This document shows, in pieces, positions 1-8,378 of a stretch of DNA of 64,000 bases. The notes below the pieces were generated by a model. It ran no database searches. It saw only the letters and a list, made by a program, of their open reading frames with translations, and was not told where the DNA came from. The position numbers and the translations under genes are program-made. Position 1 is the first letter of the stretch. Each line of letters opens with the position of its first letter. The DNA is from JACCYJ01 sp038198775 (GTDB lineage Bacteria > Actinomycetota > Actinomycetes > Propionibacteriales > Nocardioidaceae). The stretch covers positions 1 to 64,000 of the forward strand of contig JBBPZV010000013.1 of assembly GCA_038198775.1 (NCBI GenBank), read 5' to 3'.

Positions 1-1068
1 CCCCCCCCCCCGGCCCCCTGGCCCCCCGCCCGCCCCCCCCGGGGCGGCCACCGCCCCCCCCCCGGGGCCCCCCCCCCCCGCGGCCCGCCCGCGGCCGTCG
101 ACGGTGAACCCGGCCTCGGCCTGGGGTTCCGCCACCGTCAGCGTGGCGAACAGCCGCTCGCGCAGGACGCGGAACTCCAGCCCGTCGAAGACCTGGTGCA
201 CCGCGTCACGGTCCCAGGGCTGCATCAAAAGATCGGCCGGGTGCAACGGCAGCAACAGGTCCCGCACCAGCGCGTTGATGCGTCGGTTGCGGATCACACC
301 GCTCAGGTGCTCACGCAACGCGGCTCCGGCCTTGCCGGGCACCTGGTCGACGTGGACCACCAGGGAGTCGAGGTCACCGAACTGGTTGATCCACTTGGCC
401 GCGGTCTTGGGCCCCACGCCGGGCACCCCGGGGAGGTTGTCGCTGCTCTCGCCGACCAGAGCGGCGACGTCTGGATAGCGGGCCGGCCCGACGCCGTACC
501 GGTCCTCGACCGCTAGCGGGGTGAAGCGGGCCAGGTCGGAGACTCCCTTGCGCGGATAGAGGACGGTCGTGGCGTCGCTCACCAACTGGAACGCGTCGCG
601 GTCACCGGAGCAGATCAGCACCTCGTACCCCTCCGCCTCGGCCTGCGTGGTCAAGGTGGCGATCACGTCGTCGGCTTCGTAGCCGGCCTTCTCGACCGAG
701 GGGATCCGCAAGGCGTCCAGCACCTCACGGACCAGGGACACCTGCCCCTTGAACTCGTTGGGCGTGGCCGACCGGTTCGCCTTGTAGTCGGCGTACTCCG
801 CTGCCCGGAACGTGTCGCGTGACACGTCGAACGCAACCGCGACGTGGGTGGGCGCCTCGTCCCGCAAGACGTTGATCAGCATCGAGGTGAAGCCGTAGAC
901 GGCGTTGGTCGGTTGACCGGTCGTCGTCGAGAAGTTCTCGACCGGGAGTGCGAAGAAGGCGCGGTAGGCGAGGGAGTGACCGTCGAGCAGCAAGAGGCGG
1001 GGCCGCTCGGTGCGGTTGTCAGCGTCGAGACCAGCCACGCCGTCGACTGTAGTGGCGCCAGCCGACAT
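1..1068 (-). CDS. polA: DNA polymerase I, N-terminal part (5'-3' exonuclease domain), runs off left edge
   Basis: Replication and repair polymerase; only about the first 320 residues lie here, covering the 5'-3' flap exonuclease domain. The N-terminus carries LLLLDGHSLAYRAFFALP, followed by the AFD, YKANR and GYEADDVIAT metal-site motifs. Then come CSGDRDAFQLV and the helix-hairpin-helix signature DNLPGVPGVGPKTAAKW, all typical of PolA. The ATG at 1066-1068 is preferred; an in-frame GTG at 1036-1038 is possible. It lies 10 bp after the GNAT gene on the same strand. Beyond about residue 323 (positions 1-97) the reading frame turns into a Gly/Pro/Arg run with no resemblance to PolA. That stretch is probably bad sequence at a contig end, so the linker and polymerase domain are not seen. 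Confidence 0.93.
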   Translation of the reverse strand, partial: MSAGATTVDGVAGLDADNRTERPRLLLLDGHSLAYRAFFALPVENFSTTTGQPTNAVYGFTSMLINVLRDEAPTHVAVAFDVSRDTFRAAEYADYKANRSATPNEFKGQVSLVREVLDALRIPSVEKAGYEADDVIATLTTQAEAEGYEVLICSGDRDAFQLVSDATTVLYPRKGVSDLARFTPLAVEDRYGVGPARYPDVAALVGESSDNLPGVPGVGPKTAAKWINQFGDLDSLVVHVDQVPGKAGAALREHLSGVIRNRRINALVRDLLLPLHPADLLMQPWDRDAVHQVFDGLEFRVLRERLFATLTVAEPQAEAGFTVDGRGRAAGGGGPGGGAVAAPGGAGGGPGGRGGG

Positions 1069-1078
1069 CCCGCCGGCG

Positions 1079-1699
1079 CTAGCTGGCGAGCCCAGGGGCG
1101 CTGCGGGCCGAGCGGCGGCGCAGCGTCCGCCGTCGCGCGATCAGCCGGCCGGTGTCCCGGGACCCGGCCGCTGCCCCGGCGAACCGGGCGCGCAGGGCTG
1201 GCACCGGCGCGGCACGGACCACCGCGATCTGGCCGAAGCCGAGCCGGGCCAAGAACCGGTGGGTGTCCCTAGTGCTGGACGGCGAGGTGGCCAGCAGGTG
1301 CGTGGAGTCCTTATCCTCCGCCCAGGCGGTCGCGGCCGAGATCAGCGCCGAGGCAACCCCGCGGCGCCTGGAGTCGGGCAGCACGTGCAGGTGGGACAGG
1401 TGGACGGCCTCCAGCATCTGGATCGGCGAGACGGGGCCCCTACGCAGGTGCACCGCCCCAACCATCCGGCCCTCCGCCTCGGCGACCAGCAGCCGCTCGG
1501 CCGGGTCGGCGGCGATCCGTGCTATCGCTGCCGCTGCCTCGGTGACCTGCGGGGGAAGCAGCCCGTCGCCGAGCTGACGCTCCACCTCTAGGCTGCAGTC
1601 TTGCGCTCCCATGTCCTCGGCTGCGGCGGTCCAGACGGCGACGAGGTCGTCAGCATCGCTCGGCTCGGCGGTGCGGACAAGAACGGGTGCTCGGGGCAC
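1079..1699 (-). CDS. GNAT-family N-acetyltransferase
   Basis: A 206-residue protein with one GNAT fold. The acetyl-CoA pyrophosphate-binding motif is seen as SRRRGVASALISAATAWAE near residues 110-128, preceded by the beta4 segment LSHLHVLPD and followed by FLARLGFGQ, the usual beta5-alpha4 element. The substrate is unknown. A GTG start at 1697-1699 has an AGGAG ribosome site 7 nt upstream. It is followed after 10 bp by polA, so the two are probably co-transcribed. The last 35 or so residues are Arg/Ala-rich and look disordered. The family is very broad, so only the fold is assigned. Confidence 0.85.
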   Translation of the reverse strand: MPRAPVLVRTAEPSDADDLVAVWTAAAEDMGAQDCSLEVERQLGDGLLPPQVTEAAAAIARIAADPAERLLVAEAEGRMVGAVHLRRGPVSPIQMLEAVHLSHLHVLPDSRRRGVASALISAATAWAEDKDSTHLLATSPSSTRDTHRFLARLGFGQIAVVRAAPVPALRARFAGAAAGSRDTGRLIARRRTLRRRSARSAPGLAS

Positions 1700-1821
1700 G
1701 AAGCGCTCCTCGGCTGGAGGTGACAGACTTCGCCGAGCCCCGGCAAGGGGCCCGGCCTGCAGCGATTGTGCCCAACCTCGGGCCGGAACGGAACCCGGCG
1801 GTGTGATCCAGTGGAGAACGG

Positions 1822-2568
1822 GTGTTCCCAGGCTTCGGTACAGCCGTCAACGTCGGTGCCGTACTCGTCGGGTCCGGGCTGGGTGCGGTGCTCGGGCAAC
1901 GGCTGCCGCTGAGCACCCGCAACACGGTCACGGACGCGCTCGGCCTGGTGACGCTGCTGATCGCCGGGCTGTCGGCGACCAGCGTCGTCGACCCGACGCT
2001 GACCAGCGCGATCGGCCCCGATGCGCCGGTGCTCGTGGTCCTCGGCGCCGTGGTGCTCGGCGGGATCGCCGGGTCGCTGATGCGCATCGAGGGCCGCCTG
2101 GAGTCGGCCGGGGGATGGCTCCGTGACCAGCTCGGCGGGGCGGGCGCCGACGCCGGAAGGCAGCGTTTCATCGAGGGATACGTCACCGCGTCGCTGGTGT
2201 TCTGTGTCGGTCCGCTGACGATCCTGGGATCCCTGCAGGACGGCCTCGGCCTCGGCTCACAGCAGCTGATCTTGAAGTCGGTGCTCGATGGTTTCGCCTC
2301 GATCGCCTTCGCGGCCAGCTTCGGCCTCGGCGTGATGGCCTCCGCCTTGTCGGTGCTGGTGGTCCAGGGGGCGCTCACCGCCTTGGGAGCGCTGCTGGGA
2401 TCGTTCGTGCCCGAACCCGATCTGCTCGCCCTCACCGCCACCGGTGGCCTCCTGCTGGCCGGGGTCGGGTTGCGCCTGCTGCAGGTCAAGCCCGTGCCCG
2501 TGGGGGACCTGCTCCCAGCGCTCGTCGTAGCACCGCTTCTCACCGAGCTGGTGATCTGGCTGCGATGA
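1822..2568 (+). CDS. DUF554 family membrane protein
   Basis: A 248-residue polytopic membrane protein with about six to seven hydrophobic segments. It shows features of the DUF554 (YdfK/YqgA-like) family: an early NxGAVLVGSGLGAVLG segment, the central EGYVTASLVFCVGPLTILG signature, and DGFASIAFAASFGLGV. The function of the family is not established; a transport role is often assumed. The GTG start at 1822 follows a GGAGAA ribosome site. It is divergent from the GNAT-polA pair across 122 bp, which holds the two promoters and nothing else I can recognise. It lies about 110 bp upstream of the LIV-type transporter genes but has no evident link to them. Confidence 0.8.
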   Translation: MFPGFGTAVNVGAVLVGSGLGAVLGQRLPLSTRNTVTDALGLVTLLIAGLSATSVVDPTLTSAIGPDAPVLVVLGAVVLGGIAGSLMRIEGRLESAGGWLRDQLGGAGADAGRQRFIEGYVTASLVFCVGPLTILGSLQDGLGLGSQQLILKSVLDGFASIAFAASFGLGVMASALSVLVVQGALTALGALLGSFVPEPDLLALTATGGLLLAGVGLRLLQVKPVPVGDLLPALVVAPLLTELVIWLR

Positions 2569-2680
2569 GGGCATGACCAGAGGCCGGTGAGCGGGTATGC
2601 TCCGGCGCCAGTCGATGGGACCGGCCCCGCGAGGTCCTACCCACGCGGCCGGCACCACGTCCCTCGCGACAGGAGTCCCC

Positions 2681-3991
2681 GTGCGCGTCCGAGCCCTGCA
2701 GGCACTCGGCCTCCTGGCAGCCGTGCTGGTGGGACTGCTGGCGCTCGCCGGCGGCGCGGATGCCAGCGGCCCGCCGACGCGGGACGCCTCCCCCAACATC
2801 AACGTCACGCTCTTGGACCGGGGCAAGCCGTCACCGGACAACCCGAAGGGGACTCCGATTCCAGGGGTCCGCATAATCGTCGAGACTCCGGCCGGCAAAC
2901 GGGTCGGCGAGGACGTCACCGACGCGCAGGGAACGGTGTCGATCCCGGTGCCGGGCAGCGGCAACTTCGTGGTCCGGCTGGACACCGGCACGCTGCCGGC
3001 TGGCACCGTCTTGTCGAATCCCAAGGACGCCACCAACACGGTGAACGTCTTGGGGTTCGACCTCAGCGTCCAGTTCCCGATCGGGCTCGCGGCCCGGACG
3101 ACGACGCCGCTGGCCGACCAGGTGCTGGGCCTGGTGCTCTCGGGGTTGAAGTTCGGGCTGATCACCGCGCTGGCCTCGCTCGGCCTGTCGCTGGTGTACG
3201 GCACCACCGGCCTGGTCAACTTCGCCCACGGTGAGTTGGTCACCCTCGGGGCACTGGTCGCGTACTGGCTGAACACGGGGTTCAGCCTCCACATCCTCGT
3301 CGCCGGTGCGATCGCGGTCGTGGTGATGGCGGTGGTCGGCTACCTGCAGGACGTGGGGTTCTGGCGTCCGCTGCGCCGGCGCGGCACCGGAAACATCGCG
3401 CTGATGATCATCACGATCGGCGTCGCGTTGTTCCTGCGCAACATCTTCCAGTACGTCTTCGGCGGCGGCACCAATCCCTACAAGCAGTACGTCACGCAAC
3501 GCCCGTGGACGGTCGGGCCGCTTTCGATCACCCCGAAGTCGGTGGTGATCGACCTGGTCGCCGCCGTCGTCTTGATCGTGGTGTCGCTGCTGGTGGCGCG
3601 TACCCGGCTGGGCAAGGCGACCCGCGCGGTGGCCGACAACCCGCCGTTGTCGGCCTCGTCCGGCATCAACGTCGACACGATCATCTCGATCGTCTGGATC
3701 ACCGGCACCGCGCTGGCCGGCCTGTCCGGCGTGCTGCTCGGCCTGGACCAGCAGGTCGACTTCCAGATGGGCTTCCGGATCCTGCTGCTGGTGTTCGCGG
3801 CGGTCACCCTCGGCGGCCTGGGGACCATCTGGGGCGCGATGGCCGGAAGCATCGTGGTCGGCCTGCTCATCGAGCTCAGCACGCTGTTCGTCCCCGCCGA
3901 GCTCAAGTACGTCGGCGCACTGTTGCTGCTCATCGTCATCTTGCTGTTCCGCCCCCAGGGGATCTTCGGCCGGGCGGAGCGCATCGGATGA
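2681..3991 (+). CDS. livH: LivH-type ABC permease with fused N-terminal exported domain
   Basis: Membrane permease of a branched-chain or neutral amino-acid (HAAT family) importer. Residues from about 140 to the end form a normal LivH: the motif GLSLVYGTTGLVNFAHGEL, several membrane helices, and the C-terminal LLFRPQGIFG. The first 140 or so residues are not part of ordinary LivH. There is a signal-like helix (about residues 5-28), then a soluble stretch with VRIIVETPAGKRVGEDVTD and GTVSIPVPGSGNFVVRLDT that looks like a small beta-sandwich of the carboxypeptidase-regulatory or invasin type. The GTG at 2681 is chosen because AGGAG lies at 2671-2675; an upstream in-frame start has no such site. 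The protein has 436 residues against about 290-310 for plain LivH. Confidence 0.85.
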   Translation: MRVRALQALGLLAAVLVGLLALAGGADASGPPTRDASPNINVTLLDRGKPSPDNPKGTPIPGVRIIVETPAGKRVGEDVTDAQGTVSIPVPGSGNFVVRLDTGTLPAGTVLSNPKDATNTVNVLGFDLSVQFPIGLAARTTTPLADQVLGLVLSGLKFGLITALASLGLSLVYGTTGLVNFAHGELVTLGALVAYWLNTGFSLHILVAGAIAVVVMAVVGYLQDVGFWRPLRRRGTGNIALMIITIGVALFLRNIFQYVFGGGTNPYKQYVTQRPWTVGPLSITPKSVVIDLVAAVVLIVVSLLVARTRLGKATRAVADNPPLSASSGINVDTIISIVWITGTALAGLSGVLLGLDQQVDFQMGFRILLLVFAAVTLGGLGTIWGAMAGSIVVGLLIELSTLFVPAELKYVGALLLLIVILLFRPQGIFGRAERIG

Positions 3992-4039
3992 CCAGACCAG
4001 CACGGCCACGGGCCCGGGCATAAGGTCGGAAGGACGGTC

Positions 4040-5035
4040 ATGGACTGGCGTTTCATTCTCGAGCAGGCGCTGCAGTCGGGGTTCGGTCCCGACGCGGTCG
4101 TCTACGCACTCGCCGCGATCGGGCTCAACGTGCACTTCGGCTACACCGGGCTGCTGAACTTCGGCCAGGCCGGTTTCATGGCCGTCGCCGCGTACGGTCT
4201 GGCGGCCAGTGTGGCGACGTATGGACTGCCGTTCTGGCTGGGTCTGGTCATAGGGCTCGCCGCCGCGTTCGTGCTGGCCCTGCTGCTCGGTATCCCGACG
4301 CTGCGGTTGCGGGCCGACTACCTGGCGATCGTCACGATCGCCGCCGCGGAGATCCTCCGCATCGTCATCGGCTCGGTGACCTTGAAGGACCAGTTCGGCG
4401 GCCGGGACGGCCTGCAGGCCTTCAGCGGCAGCTTCTTCACCCTCAACCCCTACAACAAGCCGCTGAAGCTCGGGCTGTTCACGCTGTCGGCGAACGACGC
4501 GTGGGTCACCACGGTGGGATGGGTGCTGGTGGCGCTTTCGTGCCTGCTGGTGTGGGCGCTGATGCGCAGTCCGTGGGGTCGGGTGCTGAAGTCGATCCGA
4601 GAGGACGAGGACGCCGTGCGCTCGCTCGGCAAGAACGTGTTCGCCTTCAAGATGCAGGCGCTGATCCTGGGCGGGATGTTCGGAGCCCTGGCCGGCTTCA
4701 TGGTGGCCTTGCAGCAGTCGGCCATCAACCCCGACAACTTCTCGACCGACGTGACGTTCTTCGCCTACGCCGTGCTGATCCTCGGCGGCGCCGCCCGGGT
4801 CCTCGGGCCGGTGGTGGGGGCGATCATCTTCTGGTTCCTGATCAGCGGCCTGGGTACGTTCTTCTCCCAGGCCACGGCCGGCAAGGACCCGTTGCTGCCG
4901 CAGTGGCTGATGGACAGCAACCAGGCCAGCCTGGTCCGTTTCATCATGCTCGGCCTGGGGCTGGCGCTGCTGATGATCCTGCGGCCGCAGGGCATCTTCG
5001 GGGACCGAAGGGAGCTGGCTCTCGATGCCCGCTGA
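4040..5035 (+). CDS. livM: LivM-type ABC permease
   Basis: Second membrane permease of the amino-acid importer, 331 residues. Family signatures are ALAAIGLNVHFGYTGLLNFG near the N-terminus, the PTLRLRADYLAIVTIA segment, and the coupling region SPWGRVLKSIREDEDA. The C-terminus ends with the typical LRPQGIFGDRREL. The ATG at 4040 is preceded by GGAAGGA. There are 48 bp after livH, and its end overlaps the livG start by 11 bp, indicating one operon and translational coupling. Substrate specificity cannot be read from the permease. Confidence 0.92.
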   Translation: MDWRFILEQALQSGFGPDAVVYALAAIGLNVHFGYTGLLNFGQAGFMAVAAYGLAASVATYGLPFWLGLVIGLAAAFVLALLLGIPTLRLRADYLAIVTIAAAEILRIVIGSVTLKDQFGGRDGLQAFSGSFFTLNPYNKPLKLGLFTLSANDAWVTTVGWVLVALSCLLVWALMRSPWGRVLKSIREDEDAVRSLGKNVFAFKMQALILGGMFGALAGFMVALQQSAINPDNFSTDVTFFAYAVLILGGAARVLGPVVGAIIFWFLISGLGTFFSQATAGKDPLLPQWLMDSNQASLVRFIMLGLGLALLMILRPQGIFGDRRELALDAR

Positions 5036-5908
5036 AGCCACGGGGGCGCACGCGGTCACCCCTTCCCGACCGTCCCCGCCCGAGGCGACCGGCGAACCGA
5101 TCCTGGTCGGCGACGACGTCACCCGGCGCTTCGGCGGCCTCACCGCGGTCGACGTCGACCACGTCGAGGTGCAACGCGGCAAGATCACCGCGCTGATCGG
5201 CCCGAACGGCGCCGGCAAGACCACGTTGTTCAACGTGCTCACCGGGTTCGACCAGCCGGACTCCGGCTCGTGGAGGTTCAACGGGAAGGACCTCGAGGGG
5301 ATGCCCCCGTACCAGGTCGCCCGACTGGGCATGGTGCGGACGTTCCAGCTGACGAAGGTGCTGTCCAAGCTGACCGTCATCCAGAACATGCGGCTGGGCG
5401 CCACCGGCCAGCGCGGGGAGAGCATGCTGCTGGCGGTCTTCCCCGGCTTCTGGCGCAGCCAGGAGACCGCGATCACGAAGCGGGCGGACGCGCTGCTGGA
5501 GCGGTTCAAGCTGGACGGCAAGCGGGAGGACTTCGCCGGGTCGCTTTCTGGTGGGCAACGCAAGCTGCTGGAGATGGCGCGGGCGTTGATGGTCGACCCG
5601 GAGCTGATCATGCTCGACGAGCCCATGGCCGGGGTCAACCCGGCGCTCAAGCAGTCGCTGCTCGGCCACGTCAAGTCTCTGCGCGACGAAGGTCGCACGG
5701 TGCTGTTCGTCGAGCACGACATGGACATGGTCCGTGATATCTCCGACTGGGTGGTAGTGATGGCCTCTGGCCGGGTGGTGGCACAGGGGCCACCGCTGAC
5801 GGTGATGGCCGACCAGGCAGTCATCGACGCCTACCTCGGCGCCCACCACGACTCCGCCCTCAGCCTCGAGGAGGAGGAGTCACGACTCGCGGAGGAGCGA
5901 GACCCCAG

Positions 5909-5912
<4 letters not shown>
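5025..5912 (+). CDS. livG: LivG-type ABC transporter ATPase
   Basis: Cytoplasmic ATPase of the amino-acid importer, 295 residues. It shows Walker A GPNGAGKTT, a Q-loop in the MVRTFQLTKVLSKLTV segment, the signature LSGGQRKLLEMARALM, Walker B LIMLDEPMAGVNP and the H-loop VEHDMDM. The RTFQ and MAGVNP variants are those of the LivG branch rather than generic ABC ATPases. About 30 extra residues precede the domain, rich in Pro/Ala. The gene overlaps livM by 11 bp and livF by 4 bp. A Glu-rich tail of about 25 residues follows the domain. Confidence 0.93.
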
Positions 5913-6727
<815 letters not shown>

Positions 6728-6758
6728 CGAGGCCCGACCCGCGTCCCCAGCCGGGTAC

Positions 6759-6794
6759 GCCGACGGCCCCCGGATGGTTCCGGGGGCCGTCGGC
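6759..6794. terminator. Bidirectional hairpin terminator between livF and livK
   Basis: A perfect 16-bp inverted repeat (6759-6774 with 6779-6794) around a four-base loop (6775-6778). It sits in the 88-bp gap where the + strand livG-livF operon meets the - strand binding-protein gene. There is no long T tract on either side, as is common in high-GC actinobacteria. Its position between convergent genes suggests it terminates both transcripts. Confidence 0.8.
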
Positions 6795-6815
6795 CAGCAG
6801 CGACCTGCGACGTGC

Positions 6816-8117
6816 TCAGATCTGACCGGTGACGTACTTGACGTTCTTGAAGTCGTTGTTGGCGCCGTACTGGAAGATCCCGATCGTCGCCGCGGACGGG
6901 CTGCCCGTGTCGTTGAAGTCGATCGGGCCGGAGACGCCCTCGTAGTTGATGTCCTGGCCGTCCTTGATCATCTGGACGCACTGCTGGTACTCCGTGCACT
7001 TGGTGCCACCCGCACTGACCTCCTGCAGCTTGGAGGCGATCGCCTTGCCGGAGTCGCTGCCGGCAGCGGTCGCGGCCAGCGCGGCCAGGACCGTGGCGTC
7101 GTAGGATTCCGGGCCGTAGGTGAAGCTCGTCAGCTTGGGGTTGACCGACAGCAGCCGCTTCTTGAAGTCGCCGGTCAGCTGCGCGCCGGGATAGGTGGCG
7201 CGGACACCGGCCAGGGTTCCCTTCGGGAAGTCCTTGGAGTAGTCGGCGGTGTTTCCGTCGACGAAGTAGATCTGCTGGTCCTGCGGGCCGATCTGGTTGC
7301 TGATCATCTCGGGGATGATCTTGGTGGTCTCGTTGAAGGCGATCAGCACGATCGCGTCCGGCTTCGCCGCCGCGATCTGCTGCACCTCGGCGCTGAAGTT
7401 GGCGGCGTTGGCGTCGTAGAGCACCTTCTTGACCACGGTGCCACCGGCGTCGGTGAACCGCTGGTCGACCTGGTTGGCGAGCGCCTCGCCGTAGGAGTCC
7501 TGCCGGGCCATGATCGCGATGTTGCTGAACCCGTCCGAGGTCACCAGGTTGGCCATCACCGCGCCCTGCAGCACGTCGGACGGCGCGGTCCGGAAGTACA
7601 GGCCCTTGTCGTTGTAGGTGTCGAAGGCCGTCGAGGTGTTGGCCGGCGAGATCTGCACGACGCCGGCACCGGTGATCTTGTCGATCACCGACAGCGACAC
7701 CGACGACGACGCGGCGCCGATGATCACGTCGGCCCCCTGGTCGAGGAGCGTCTGCGTCTCGCGCGGTGCGATGTTTGGCGTCCCGTCGCCGGAGTCACCC
7801 TTGACCTGCTTGACCGGCGACCCGTTGACCCCGCCGGCCTTGTTGATGTCCTGGACCGCCAGGTCGACGCCGGCGAACTCCGGTGGGCCGAGGAAGCTCA
7901 GGTCACCGGTCTGCGGCAGCAGCGTCCCGATCGTGAGCGTCCCGTTGCCCTGCCCACCACCGCCCGGGGTGGAGGAGGCCACCGACGGCGGCTTGCTGCT
8001 GCTGCCGCCACCGGCGGTGCCGGTGTTGCTCGAGTTGCTGCCGCAGGCCGCGAGCAGCAGTGCGCCCGTGGCCAACACCGCGGTGGCGGCCCCCGGCGAA
8101 AATGTACGAGAACGCAT
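6816..8117 (-). CDS. livK: LIV-type amino-acid-binding lipoprotein (ABC importer)
   Basis: Extracytoplasmic solute-binding protein of the type I periplasmic-binding (Leu/Ile/Val) fold, 433 residues. The start MRSRTFSPGAATAVLATG leads to a lipobox LLLAACGSN near residue 27, so it is a lipoprotein, followed by a Ser/Gly linker. Then come family landmarks: GTLTIGTLLPQTGDLSFLG, DVIIGAASSSVSLSV, IAIMARQDSYGEAL and TSFTYGPESYDA. The ATG at 8115-8117 has GGAGG just upstream; longer in-frame extensions do not encode a signal peptide. It is convergent to the permease/ATPase operon, so it is transcribed separately from its likely partners. The ligand is inferred from family only. Confidence 0.92.
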   Translation of the reverse strand: MRSRTFSPGAATAVLATGALLLAACGSNSSNTGTAGGGSSSKPPSVASSTPGGGGQGNGTLTIGTLLPQTGDLSFLGPPEFAGVDLAVQDINKAGGVNGSPVKQVKGDSGDGTPNIAPRETQTLLDQGADVIIGAASSSVSLSVIDKITGAGVVQISPANTSTAFDTYNDKGLYFRTAPSDVLQGAVMANLVTSDGFSNIAIMARQDSYGEALANQVDQRFTDAGGTVVKKVLYDANAANFSAEVQQIAAAKPDAIVLIAFNETTKIIPEMISNQIGPQDQQIYFVDGNTADYSKDFPKGTLAGVRATYPGAQLTGDFKKRLLSVNPKLTSFTYGPESYDATVLAALAATAAGSDSGKAIASKLQEVSAGGTKCTEYQQCVQMIKDGQDINYEGVSGPIDFNDTGSPSAATIGIFQYGANNDFKNVKYVTGQI

Positions 8118-8291
8118 GAATCCTCCGATGGTCGCAGCCTGCGAGCCGTCCCTGATGTGTGGCTGCAGGATAACCGCTCCGGTGGCGCGAGGGCTGCAGC
8201 CGCGGCGTACCCGCATCCGGGTCGTTGCCGATTCGTGACCTTGCCGGCCCGCTGCCGACGGAGGTGGTGCCTCAGTACCGTAGGGGGCCAC

Positions 8292-8365
8292 GCCCTGGTA
8301 GTCCAATCGGCAGAGACCATCGGCTCAAACCCGGTGCAGTGTGGGTTCGAATCCCACCCAGGGCA
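8292..8365 (+). tRNA. tRNA with anticodon CAA (predicted Leu), class I shape, isotype uncertain
   Basis: A 74-nt cloverleaf can be drawn by eye. The acceptor is GCCCTGG paired with CCAGGGC; the D-stem GTC/GAC has an 11-nt loop holding A14 and GG; the anticodon stem is ATCGG/CCGGT with loop CTCAAAC. The variable region is 5 nt and the T arm is GTGGG-TTCGAAT-CCCAC, with A as discriminator. CCA is not encoded. The anticodon at 8326-8328 is CAA, reading UUG (Leu). Normal bacterial tRNA-Leu is class II with a long variable arm, which is absent here, so the charging identity is uncertain. It lies on + between livK and pyk, both on -. Confidence 0.82.
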
Positions 8366-8378
8366 CGGCAGGCTCGGC

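Noticed and set aside
3988..4023. Eleven-codon frame between livH and livM.
   Set aside because: Too short and Arg/Pro/Ala-only; nothing beyond an overlapping ATG supports translation.
2831..5824. Open frame of nearly 1000 codons on the - strand under the livH-livM-livG genes.
   Set aside because: It mirrors the coding strand of a clearly real operon and has the low-complexity Arg/Gln/His composition usual for antisense frames in high-GC DNA.
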